Positions 52,983 to 64,000 of a stretch of DNA of 64,000 bases are shown piece by piece (positions within the stretch are counted from its first letter, which is position 1; the number at the start of each line of letters is the position of its first letter). Below the pieces are notes generated by a model. It made no database searches, had not been told where the DNA came from, and was given only the letters and a program-made list of their open reading frames with translations. Source of the DNA: Aedes albopictus (Eukaryota > Arthropoda > Insecta > Diptera > Culicidae); contig NC_085138.1 of NCBI RefSeq assembly GCF_035046485.1, forward strand, positions 94,157,766 to 94,221,765, in the 5' to 3' direction. Both the position numbers and the translations under genes were made by a program.

Positions 52983-53819
52983 CATTATTTTTCGGAAAAA
53001 AATTGCGCAGTTTCATGTTCGTTCAGCAGATAATCATATCGTTGAGAAAGGAATTTATTTGATCGATAAAAACTTATTAGGACGGAATAAGGTCGGAACA
53101 AATTCACCGTGGGAAGTGGCAGACGGATAGACGGCCCCGTCAGGTTCATGTGTGTGTGTTAGCATAGAAGGAACTTACTTTGTAGTATCGCAATTTTCCA
53201 TTTGATGTCTTGAGCGGAGGAATTTGCTTTCAAGTCGTCTGAGATCGGGATGGGATAGGGAATGGGAGAAACTTTGGCAGGAGAACAATCGAAGGACCAA
53301 TCAGATTCGATGATGGGATAAATAAGTTTCCGGAACTGGTAATTTCGAACCCAATTTGCGAAGGACGATTTGATTTGCGCTAACACCGTACTTTACGAGA
53401 CAGATTTGAAGACTTTCGTGTAAAAAATGACTCATGACAACAGCAGTCTGGCGGGCAGGTTGCTACGATGCGTCGCTACCGGAAGTGCCTCCATTCATAG
53501 GCAACGCGTGGCATAAGGTCACATAAACGTTTTCAATATCGCTGTTCCAAATAGACAATATTAATCTCCGGACCTAGGATATTGGAAACAGTAATGACAT
53601 CGGCCTGACCCAAAAACCTATCTACCTTCTCTAGATGTTTCCGGTTTCCTGGTCTAGAACGGTGGCAGTAGATTGATTGATTCACGAAGGAGCAGTATGT
53701 GGAACAGTATTTCTCAACGATTCAGGACGCATTGGGAAAGCATGATTAACTTTCAACGAAAGGATACACGAGATATTTTTTGTGAGATTCTTGATAATAA
53801 ATTTTATCATCAGTTTTTG
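52983..53819. other. Upstream flank of the SAXO-like gene
   Basis: Should hold its promoter on the minus strand. No motif I can defend. Confidence 0.35.
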
Positions 53820-54330
53820 GAGAAAAACAGCAAGAATGCTGGGACCGGAATAGCTGGCTCAGAAACAATAAAGTCATGTGATGCTGCAGTGCGAGCTAAC
53901 TCATCGACCAATTCATTTCCAGCAATGAAAGAATGGCCAGGTGCCCATATAAGGTGAACAGCGTTTGCTGATTTCAGCTCCTCAATTTGAGTTCGACAAT
54001 CGGTAACTTACTTCAACCTAGAGTTGGCCGAAGCAAGTGCTTTAATAGTAGGCTATCTGCACAGAAGTATAATACTTTACCCATTACGTGTTGCTGGATT
54101 GCACTCCGCACATAACAGCAAAGCAACAGTCCAGTGTCTACCACGTGAGTTAACTGGTGTAGCTTTAGCTCACGAGAATAAACACCAGCACCTGCCCGAC
54201 CTTCGGGAAGGGAGCCATTAGTGTAACAACATACGATGCCTTCTGAAATACTTCTCTCCAGATAACCAGATGTCCACGCTTCCCGAGAAGGGAATTTCGT
54301 GGAAAATGTCCTATATGGAAAATTACATCA
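53820..54330 (-). pseudogene. LINE RNase H domain relic
   Basis: Minus strand: TDGSLPEGRAGAGVYSRELK, then QIEELKSANAVHLIWAPGHS, GNELVDELARTA and EPAIPVPAF. This is the RNase H domain of an I/Jockey-type element, with breaks near 54010. No linked RT. Confidence 0.65.
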
Positions 54331-54511
54331 AATTGTAAGATCACTTGGAGCAAGGACAACTTTGTCCCAATGCATCAAAAGTGGAAACAACGAGGTGCGT
54401 GTTGATCTGCGGTTCGCAGGAGTTTACTCTAGTAAACCGAGTATCCGTAGACGGTAAGGCCATTCGCAATGTTGAGTTTTAAATTTCGGTTTAAGGTGCT
54501 TGATGTTTTAA

Positions 54512-54822
54512 CCCTTTCCTTCCCACGACTTTGAACGACTATATCTATGTTAAAAAGCGTTTCCTAAAAAAGTGCTTGGACAAAAGTTATTGCAAATTGG
54601 TTAAATTTTTCGAATTCTATAAAAAAAATTTGGTTGTAAATCAATCGGTTTTTAATTGTTTATCAATAGTTCCACTATTGAAACAAGTAGTTAGTAGTTG
54701 GATCAACTTTATGAGGTTACAATCATATTTTTAAAATTATTGCGTCATATTCATCTAATTCCATTTGTCCCGAGTTCGCCGAAAATCGATGGTGCTATAG
54801 AGCAACCATGGGTAGTAGAGGG
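54512..54822. mobile_element. 311-bp TTAA-flanked MITE
   Basis: TTAA-CCCTTTCCTTCCC at 54508 and GGGTAGTAGAGGG-TTAA ending 54826. Resembles the terminus of 51381-52459. Confidence 0.55.
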
Positions 54823-54884
54823 TTAAAATTTAGAACTGTCAAAAATAAAACTGGAACTCGTTAACAGGAAATGCTGTTTCACAT

Positions 54885-55490
54885 TTTCGGTGAACTCCTG
54901 CAGGAATTCTCGAAGAACTCCTGGAGGAATGCCTGGACAAATTTCCGAGGAACTCAGGAGAAATTTTTCAGTAACTTTTTTGAAAAAATCTCAAAGAACT
55001 TTTGGAAGAATTTTCGATGAACTTCTTAAATGATTCTCGAGGAAGTCCCAATCAAATTCCTGAGGAGCTCGTTGAGAAATTTTCGAGAAACTGCTGTAGC
55101 AGTGTCCGATAAGCTCCTGAAGGAATTTCCTGGGAATTCCTGCAATAGTTCTAGGAAAACTCCAGGAGGAATTTCCTAGTAGGTCGTGGTGGAAATTTCC
55201 AAGGTGCTTCTGGAAGAAATTTTGAAGAATTTCTGGAGGAATTTCCGAAGAACTTCTGGCTGAATTCCCGAAAAAAAACTCTGGTGGAATTGCCGAGGAA
55301 GTTCTGCAGAAATTCCCAGGGACCTTTTGGAGAAATTTTTTATGATATCCTGAAAAAAAAAACTTTGGAGAGCTTTATGGAGAAATTTCCGCGGAACTTT
55401 TGGAGTAATTCACGGAAACGCCTGAAGGAATTAACGGAGAACTCCTGGTGGAATTCTCGGGGAACTATTGGAGGAATAAAAAAAAAATGG
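54885..55490. repeat. Degenerate GGAATTCCTGGAG array 3
   Basis: Units such as GAACTCCTGGAGGAAT and GGAATTTCCGAGGAAC for ~600 bases, abutting the LINE relic on its right. Confidence 0.7.
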
Positions 55491-55531
55491 AGAAAAAGTT
55501 ATATCTGATTGAGTTCAGTATAAACAAGCCC

Positions 55532-58500
55532 TTACAGAATACAACAGAGAATTGAGGCTAGCCAAACGGAAGGACGGTTTGTGGCTGCCGCTCTCCATCC
55601 TCGGTCGCGCCCAATGCTCGCCAGGTCACGCCCCACCTGGTCCGCCCATCGTGCTCTCTGCGCTTCACGCCTTCTTGTGCCAACCGGATCAGTTGCAAAC
55701 ACCAGCTTTCCAGGGTTGTTGTCTGGCATTCTTGCAACATGCCCTGCCCACCGTATCCTTCCGGCTTTGGCCATCCTTCTCCGCCACACACCGTTCTCCT
55801 GCACACCGCCAAAGATCGTCCTTAGCACGAATCGCTCGAAAACTCCGAGTGCTTGCAAGTCCTCCTCCAGCATGGTCCATGTCTCGTGCCCGTAGAGGGC
55901 CACCGGTCTTATTAGCGTTCTGTACATGGTGTATTTGGTGCGTGGGTGAATTTTCGACCGCAGTTTCTTCTGGAGCCCGTAAAAGGCCCGACTTCCGCTG
56001 ATAATGCGCCTCCGAATTTCACGGCTCACGTTGTTGTCAGCCGTCAGTAAGGATCCGAGGTAGACGAATTCCTCCACCACCTTGAAAGTATCCCTGTTTA
56101 TCGTAACATTACTACCCAGACGGATCCGGTCGTGTTCGGTTCCGCCTACCAGCATGTACTTTGTTTTTGAGGCATTCACCGCTAGTCCGACCTTTGCTGC
56201 TTCGCGTTTCAGGCGGGTGTACACATGGGTGTACAGCTCTGCCACCGTTCCAAATGTTCTGGCCATAATGTCCATGTCGTCCGCAAAGCACACAAATTGT
56301 CCGGATTTTGTGAAAATCGTTCCCCGGTTGTTGAGCCCGGCTCGTCGCATCACACCTTCCAGAGCGATGTTGAAGAGTAGGCATGAGAGTCCATCACCTT
56401 GTCGCAGTCCCCGGCGAGATTCGAATGAACTAGATAGTTCACCCGAAACCCTTACGCAGTTTTGCACACCGTCCATCGTTGCTTTAATCAGTCTAGTCAG
56501 CTTCCCAGGAAAGCCGTTTTCGTCCATGATTCTCCATAGCTCTGTGCATACTGTCGATACTGTCGTATGCCGCTTTGAAGTCGATGAACAGGTGATGCGT
56601 TGGGACCTGGTATTCACGGCATTTCTGGAGGATTTGCCGTACGGTAAAGATCTGGTCCGTTGTCAACCGGCCGTCGATGAAGCCGGCTTGATAACTTCCC
56701 ACGAACTCATTTTTTTTAGGTGACAGACGACGGAAGATGATCTGGGATAGCACTTTGTAGCCAGCATTCAAAATAGTGATCGCCCTGAAGTTCTCACATT
56801 CCAAATGGTCGCCTTTCTTGTGAATGGGGCAGATTACCCCTTCCTTCCACTCTTCCGGTAGCTGTTCGGTTTCCCAGCCGATGCAAACAGGTGGCCAACT
56901 TTTCTGGGCCCATCTTGATGAGTTCAGCTGCGATACCATCCTTACCAGCTGCTTTGTTGGTTTTGAGCTAGTGAATGGCATCCTTAACTTCCCTCAGCGT
57001 GGGAGTTGGTTCATTTCCGTCCTCCGCTGCACTGGCGTCGTCGTTTCCTCCGTTGCCGTGGGCACCCGTGCCTACGTTCTCCACGCCGTTCAGCTGCTGA
57101 TCGAAGTGCTGCTTCCACCTATCGATCACCTCACGTCCGTCCGTCAAGAGGCCTTCGTCTTCATCCCTGCATATTTCGACTCGCGACACGAAGCCGTTGC
57201 GGGATGCGTTGAGCTTCTGGTAGAACTTCCGTGTTTCTTGAGAACGGCACAGCAGTTCCATTTCTTCACACTCCGCTTCTTCCAGGCGGCGCTTTTTCTC
57301 CCGAAAGGGGGGCGGGTCTGCTGTTTCCGCTTCTGTTTGTAACGTTCCACGTTCTGCCGAGTCCCTTGCTGCAGCATTACCGCCCTCGCTGCGTTTTTCT
57401 CCTCCAAAACCGTTCTGCACTCTTCGTCGAATCATTCGTACCGTCGATTCCGTTCTACGTACCCGATGGTGCTCTCGGCTGTGTTGTTGATGGCTGCTTT
57501 CTCTGTACTCAAGCAGTCCTCTAGAGGGGCCTCATCGAGCTCGCCCTCGTCTGGCAACGCGGCCTCGAGATTCTGCGTGTATGCTGAGGCGACATCCGGT
57601 TGCTTCAGTCGTTCTAGGTTATACCGTGGCGGTCGCCGGTACCGTACATTGTTGATGACGGAGAGTTTGACCAGCACCAGATAGTGGTCGGAGTCGATGT
57701 TGGCGCCACGATAGGTCCTGACGTCGATAATATCGGAGAAGTGCCGTCCGTCAATCAGAACGTGGTCGATTTGAGATTCCGTCTGCTGTGGTGATCTCCG
57801 GGTGTAACGATAAGGGAGGCTGTGTTGGAAAAAGGTGCTACGTATGGCCATATTTCTGGAGGCGGCGAAATCAATGAGTCGTAGGCCGTTTCGTTCGTCT
57901 GCTGGTGGGCGCTGAACTTACCTATCGTCGGTCTGAATTCCTCTTCCTGGCCTACCTGAGCGTTCAAATCTCCTGATGATCTGGACGTCGTGGCTTGGGA
58001 CGCGATCGTACTCGCGTTCGAGCTGCGCGTAAAATGCGTCCTTGTCATCATCAGTACTTCCGGAGTGTGAGATGTGCACGTTTCTTATGCTGAAGTTGAA
58101 GAATCGGCCCTTGATCCTCAACCTGCACATTCTTTCGTCGACTGGCCACCAACCGATCACGCGCCTCTGCATATCACCCATCACGATGATAGCTGTTCCC
58201 AGCTCGCGTGTGTTGCCGCAGCTCTGGTAGAAGGAATGATTACCTCTAAACGTTCGCACCATGGATCCTGTCCAACACACCTCCTGCAGCGCTACGATGC
58301 CGAACCTGCGGTGAAGTTGAGAGATCGGCAGTTCCACGTACCAAGTTTCCAATCGCAAGTCCTTTTTGTTCGCTGGGGTCATTGCCATTGGTCTCGGTTC
58401 GTATTATTCTGTTGCTGATTTTCCGTTACAACGGTTTTTTACGGCTGGCTCGTAGGGCCTGACACCAACCCCCTTCTTTCCGGAGGACCATAGTGCACAG

Positions 58501-58830
58501 TTGAGCTTAGAGTCCTTCCCTGGCACTCGGACGTTGATCAGCCGCCCCTAACATAGGGATCAGACGCTGTTGTGAGCCGCTCCTCTTGGAGAACAGACGC
58601 TCAGGTTTGCCGAAGCAACCCCCCCCCCTTTCCTGTCAGCCTACGACCAAAGTTTCCACCGGGGTTGATTACCTGATTTTCCCTAAGGTTGCTCATAGTT
58701 TCCGGCCGGTACCACGTGGAGGTAGGGATAGGAGTTGCTAGGCAGATGCTAGTGGATCACAATGGGATCTGAATTGCGCAGCATACCCAGCCTAGACCGT
58801 GCCAAAAATCCAATCTGAGTGTCGTTTTTG
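55532..58830 (-). pseudogene. RTE-like non-LTR retrotransposon, frameshifted
   Basis: On the minus strand, 5' to 3': an untranslated GC-rich leader (58440-58830), then APE endonuclease (RFGIVALQEVCWTGS; SQIDHVLIDGRHFSDI; IDSDHYLV). RT follows (YQAGFIDGRLTTDQIFTVRQ, HHLFIDFKAAYDSID, LRQGDGLSCLLFNIALEGV, CFADDMDIMA), then the C-terminal part (GHVARMPDN, RRREAQRARWADQVGRD). At least four frameshifts separate the pieces. The last frame, 55532-56617, is 361 codons without a stop. No RNase H domain. Confidence 0.82.
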
Positions 58831-58967
58831 CCATTGTGAAAACGAAACTGCTTAACATTTACTCTGCAGCTAAGGAGAGCTATCCAATCAAGGGTGTCAA
58901 TATTTGGAAAAGGGGTATTAGAGCCCTTGGAAGTTTGGCAAAGTAATCCTAACAGGTTAATAGACTT

Positions 58968-59146
58968 ATTTTTTATCTGTATTAACGAGATGTTTAGCCC
59001 TGGGCTAGTTCATCTCGGGACCCACGCTTTACTTCCCTTCCGAAGGAAGAACTCACATTTTGCGAGTTTGTCGGGAGTGGGATTCGATCCCAGGTCCTCG
59101 GCGTAATAGTCAAGTGTTCTAACCATCACACCAGGTCCGCTCCACA
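58968..59146 (-). mobile_element. tRNA-derived SINE, copy 2
   Basis: Minus strand head GGAGCGGACCTGGTGTGATG with B-box GGGATCGAATCCC, tail ...ACAGATAAAAAATA. Perfect 11-bp duplication TTAATAGACTT at 58957-58967 and 59147-59157. About 90% like 25985-26162 by eye. Confidence 0.82.
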
Positions 59147-59329
59147 TTAATAGACTTTATAAAACGAGTTGTGCCTAGTTGGGATCGAGTGCTATATCAA
59201 CCAATGTCCATCACAGCTCAATTGTGACAGGATAATCGATTAGCACCAAATTAAATATGGGTCCATACCACAATATTCCTAAAATGGACGCAGTGGTTAA
59301 AAGGCTCTACAGATGAGGAAAAAAAAAAC

Positions 59330-59940
59330 ATCGTCCACACGGCGAAAATCGGGAGGCTACGGTGGGAGGGTCACGTCATCAGGATGTCCGAAAGCAACCC
59401 GATTAAAATGGTTCTCGTGAGCCATCCGACCGGTACAAGAAGACGTGGTGCGCAGCGAGCTAGGTGGGGCGATCAAGTGGAGAACGATTTGCGGTCCCTT
59501 CGCAGAATGCGGAACTGGAGACGCACAGCCATGGACCGCATAGAATGGAGACGACTCCTACGTACAGCAGTAGACACTCAGGCCTTAGTCCGAACGAACG
59601 AATAAGGTACAGAGGCACAGATTACCGTTTCAGTTTGGCGTTCAAAATACTGTCGCCTATCCTCCTCAACCTGCTCAACAGACTGAGACCTCTTGAGGAG
59701 TCCTTCGTCGTAGAATGTCGGGCTGGTTTACTTAAGGGCCGATCCTAAATGAATTTCGGAGTATCTGTTGAGCGTTGGCAGATAATACCGAAACATGGTT
59801 CACCGGCGAAACTTATTAGACTAATACGTGTAACACTGGATGGATCAGAATTAAGCATTTGGATCGCAGACGAAATGTCTACCTGGTTTGTTACATTGAA
59901 TGGGTTGAAGCAGGGTGATGCTCTTAAGGATGTTGTTTGA
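59330..59940 (+). pseudogene. RTE-like LINE fragments
   Basis: Plus strand: GRLRWEGHVIRMSESNP, GTRRRGAQRARWGDQV, then, out of order, an RT piece (LRPLEESFVVECRAGLLKGR; KLIRLIRVTLDGS; LKQGDALKDV). Same family type as 55532-58830, opposite strand, rearranged. Confidence 0.65.
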
Positions 59941-61254
59941 TATGAAGTTGTTGTGTAAGAACTTGTGTATCTCGGAACAGTTAACATTGATGTTTCCCGG
60001 ACAACACTGATTCTTCGTGTGGTCATCTCCGGTTACGAGGTGTGTAGGCAGACCCAAAAGCTTTCGGATTTTTTTTTGCGTAAAATGCTGCGAATGGTTC
60101 TGAGTAACACATAAATAATTACACTGATTCCACAGGGAAACATGGTTGAACACCGCTGCAAAAAAGGGTTTAGGTTTGTTTGCCTGCCGTGGATGACGAG
60201 ACTATCCCACGATGATAAAGGCGAGCATGCCAGCAGCTTCGACCTGATTATGTTCTAGGTACATTCCTGCCATGCGGCAGCCGCGCCTCGCTACAGCATG
60301 GTTTGTAAGCATGAAAAACTAACAGTCCTGTGACTTGGGTAAACATAACATGTAGGTCCTGCCGCCTGTAGAAGCGTGCTCGGTTGCGCAAAGTTAGCAG
60401 ACGGCATTGTTGATGGCGCATGGCGGCGGCGACGAAGGATTGTTATTTATTCATGTCTTCTTTCATTCAACTCCACCGGGATAGCACCAGGATGTTATGC
60501 CTGCGAAAAGTTGTGTGACAAGGCAGACTGCCGTTTTTTTCAAAGCATTTTTTTTCCAACTATAGGTACAGGTACATATATGTTGACGAGAACTGGTAAG
60601 TTTGTGCTTTCGCATGCATACCCGTAAATCAACATAGTCCAAACAAGTGGCAAATATGCAATTCAAATGATGTTTTCCGACGAAAATCGATTGCCCACTC
60701 TTTCTAGGTGGACTTGATTCCAGAACACTGGGTTTGGGTTACTCGGCGGAATTCTTTTCGGAGTATGCCCGTTGGGTAAAGGTAAGATTGATTTCAAATG
60801 CAAGGTCATGTTTAATGGCGTCCAACATTGGGGGTGAATAATAATGACCAATTATTATGTCAATTAGGCATAGGTCAGGTTACAAATGCCTAAAATCATA
60901 GCCGCAGAGTCTTGGGTAAGGTTCACTGGTTCTCACGAAATGGTCAGCTCCCTGATTTTGGAAATCTTATGCTAGGTATGGACCTCGGGCTAACTCGCTC
61001 AAGATATAACAGTATTTGATTTGACATTCATTCTCAGCTTCGTACTGGGGCTAAGCAAAATTTAACGCTAGTTTATTTCTTGAGCGATTCTTTACCTGAA
61101 TTTTCCACGCATTGAGATACATAGTTATGCTCGGTATCATCGCCACGGGGTTATGCATGATTCCTCCGGCCCAAACAGTTAAAATATTGTGTATTCACTC
61201 GATAGATAGATTATTCATTACACCAACAGCTAGCCATGAAAATGTTTGACACGT
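59941..61254. other. Intergenic stretch, unassigned
   Basis: No frame with family signature and no TIR recognised. Confidence 0.4.
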
Positions 61255-62083
61255 CTCAGGTCATTTTGACAGACCACACACATGAGCAATGCTCATGAGC
61301 ATGAGCATAAGCATATGACTGCACAATTCGTAGTTGCTACTCCGCGATTGACCAGAGCATTCAAAATTGCACAAGGAACCATTGAATAGGGCTTGGGACT
61401 AGCTTACTATTCTCAATGTGCACAGTTCGAGAACTCACAAGTAATGTCAATAACGGCACTGGCCATGTCCTTACGGTCATCGAGGAGGGAATGGAATGTT
61501 AGTAAGACAACCGTTGTTATAGAGACCGGGAATCCCAGTGTCTCCACGATTGTCTTAGGAAGGAATTTTTGTTAGTAGGGTAGAGTATATTGTCAGGTCT
61601 AGGAATCATGTCATTTTTGCCGATTGTCGGAATAAGTTCCGGTCTTCGGCAACATTCATCATTGAGATCTGAAGAATTCAGTTTGGCTTTGACCCTATGA
61701 CTTTATCCATGTGTAAATGCTCTACAAGGTGGAAAACTTTTTTTGAAAATTCTCCATAGTAATTCCCATACAAACCTATTTTGCTGTTGGGCCACCATTA
61801 AATCACCACCGAAATGGCTGAAAATTTCACAGGACTCTAGTTTTGCATCAAGGATTCTAATGAACATATGTGAGCTTTGAATTTTCAACATATTTGAAAT
61901 CTGAACTGCACTAATGCACAGCAAGGATCAGAACAATACTAAACACTAAATCGCGCATCTATTGTTTTTCCCATTTTGACAGACCACACACATGCACGAA
62001 AAAGACGGATCGTATATTCTATTTTATCGATCTTGTTACCGCTCATACTCATGCTCATGTTACATCTGTCAAAATGACCTGAG
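61255..62083. mobile_element. ~829-bp element with CTCAGGTCATTTTGACAGA TIRs
   Basis: 19-bp perfect TIR at both ends, followed inside by GCTCATGAGCATGAGCAT-type repeats. A partial TIR copy (CATTTTGACAGACCACACAC) recurs near 61971. No clear target duplication. Confidence 0.6.
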
Positions 62084-63082
62084 AGTAGTCAGTCATTTTG
62101 AGGTTAGATCACTTTTTAGATAATCCAAGTAGGCATTTTATAAAAAAAGTGCCTCTAACCCTTTAATAACGGATGTGCCACATTAGCCCAGTCGAGGAAA
62201 CCGACCTTTACAAACCGTAAAAAAACCTCATGACGAAGAGAACAAACCTGCCGACAATACCCAGAGCCACCCTATAACCACAGACGTAACTCTTAGAAGA
62301 AATTCAATAACACTTTTTCCCGATTGATTTTTCATGAACACACTGCCACTTATTGGTAGAACCGCGCGAAACACTGTCGGGTTGGCCATTATGGATTGCG
62401 ATTAGATGTTTGTCTATTACACGAATCGCCTATAATTTGCGTTTGCACCATTCAGCAACGTGTACACTGGCACACGTCAAAGCGATAGAACACTAGCGTC
62501 TCTGGTGGGAAGATAGCGGAAATCAAATGAAACTTAAATTCATCGCTAAACGCATGCGCCAAACCGTTTTGAAGAGTGTTACGTCTGTATGTCTGTAGTT
62601 TGTAGTATAATGATAAAATCAGTATACAGATATAATGACAACGTATTCGGCCTAACGACCCTTTCGATCTAACGGCATTCGGTCTAATGGCTTTCGGCCG
62701 AACGACCTACTTCCATTTTACGGAAAATCCATATGATATCCTGTACGTTTCTGAAAAATCCGTATATCAATATTTGTAACTACGCCCGTCGTTCAGTATG
62801 GCCCTCGACGAACCGCTACCAATTGTTCTACAGTATTGTTCCGATTTTATCACGCCCCATTTCAAAAATGCTTTTAAATATTCTACAAAATCTATACGCA
62901 TTTTTGATATTTTTAACGTTGCAAAACGCGCTTTCAACATTTATCTTGAAGAAGAGGGGAAACACTTGCTCTCAAATGTAACAGTAAATGAATGAAAAAT
63001 GAAGGACTATCGCGCGGAGGGCGTAATAAAATCGGAACATTACTGTATTACCAACTAGACTACCACCCGAGTGACAAGAAGA
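62084..63082. other. Intergenic stretch with repeat fragments
   Basis: Near 62464-62590 there is a diverged copy of the repeat at 18965-19060. Near 62645-62712 there is a one-sided run of TTCGGCCTAACGACC/GGTCTAATGGC phrases resembling a MITE end. Nothing coding. Confidence 0.4.
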
Positions 63083-63214
63083 AGTCCTGTTCAACGACGT
63101 AGGTTGAACTTGCTCGAAGTTGCTGCATCCTACTCTTACACGTTTGTTGACTAATGGGTAAGAGCAAGATGCAGCAACTTCAAGCAAGTTCAACCTGCGT
63201 CGTTGAACAGGACT
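63083..63214. repeat. 132-bp hairpin element
   Basis: Arms of ~57 bases (AGTCCTGTTCAACGACGTAG... / ...GTCGTTGAACAGGACT) with few mismatches and a ~17-nt loop. MITE-like, or a precursor-like hairpin if transcribed. Confidence 0.65.
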
Positions 63215-64000
63215 AATGTGTGCTGTCACAAATGATGATAGGCAGAAATGTGTTTCTATGAGATCAGGCGAAACAGTTTTTTGCTCGTATTAGGAAAAGT
63301 GCTAGATCAAATAGTTTTTAAGCTGAAAATTCTCTTTTCATACGTAAATAAGCCTAAGTTCTCTGAGTTTGTTACTTAGTTCAGTTCTCTTTTGTCAGTT
63401 ATTGAAACACTTAGTTACTAAAAAGGTAAAGTGTAAACTTTGAGTTCGTTAATTCGACAGCATTCTGATAAGTTTGTTTTCCTACTTAGCTAGCTGACGA
63501 CTAGACGTTTATTCAGTTGAGAAACCCGGATCAGATTGAAACTGCATACTCGTTTAAAGTTGTCTACACAGATTGGTAAGAATCTAACAGAATTATTATA
63601 CAATTTGTATGCTCAGTCTTCAATAATCCTATCAGCAGTTCAGATCGATCGCAGTTGCTCAAAAGATAACGTTTCTCGGAAGAATGATCTTGTTCGAAGT
63701 ATAGTGAATTACTAAAATTAAGGTAAAACCCTATTGTTAACGTCACATATTAACAAATTTATATTTGTAGAAATTTATATCAGTTTCTCTCAATAAATGT
63801 TGATGAATTCGGTTAATTCAGGCGACGATCGCAGCTATTCTTCCAACAATATTATTTTACAAAAAAAAAATGTAAAAAATGTAGGGTGTCTACTCGTAAA
63901 ACAAAATCGAATTTGAACCTGAGATTCCTGCATGAATTATGCAATGACAACAAATAGCTGGGACAGTCTTTTCTTTTTTCTTACTACTTATTCTCCCTGA
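63215..64000. other. Right end of window, unassigned
   Basis: A/T-rich, no gene or element end recognised. Confidence 0.4.

Overview
This window looks like nuclear DNA of a culicine mosquito, most likely Aedes. The grounds are sparse intron-containing genes, a Feilai-like tRNA-derived SINE with target-site duplications, DNA dominated by palindromic MITEs, and several insect non-LTR clades. I cannot separate A. aegypti from A. albopictus by eye. No bacterial, CRISPR or operon-like structure is present.

Only three host genes are well supported. (1) 1-13588, plus strand: the last four coding exons of an Arkadia/RNF111-RNF165-like RING-H2 E3 ubiquitin ligase, cut by the left window edge. Its 11.3-kb intron holds an almost intact 5-kb LINE and stacks of foldback MITEs. 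(2) 20216-34941, plus strand: translation factor eIF1A, 148 aa in two coding exons split by a 14.3-kb intron that contains a Ty3/Gypsy element, SINE, Helitron, LINE fragments and many MITEs. (3) 43343-52747, minus strand: a six-exon, 497-aa SAXO/FAM154-like axonemal microtubule-binding protein with a tandemly duplicated exon pair.

Everything else is mobile or repetitive. 0.6-18.3 kb: palindromic 78-bp elements, a LINE (ORF1 plus EN-RT-RNase H ORF2), and three nests of ~360-bp foldback elements. 19-34 kb: TA-flanked MITEs built from iterated short phrases, 259-bp Helitrons, a Ty3/Gypsy element with a CHCC Gag zinc motif, a canonical -1 slippery heptamer and two internal deletions. 36-43 kb: palindromic repeats, a Feilai-like SINE, a degenerate GGAATTCCT-type array, and an 881-bp TRIM-like element. 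45-52 kb (introns of gene 3): a 1.28-kb mariner-sized element with long TIRs, a decayed R1-clade LINE, and a three-level nest (TTAA element > Helitron > Tc1/mariner-like MITE). 53-64 kb: RNase H and EN-RT LINE relics, a SINE, a TTAA MITE and long hairpins; no host gene recognised.

The most unusual signal is the foldback family. Six or more copies have both ends defined, all 359 or 360 bp, and each sits exactly between an A and a T with no target-site duplication. The empty sites can be read from paralogous copies in the same window.
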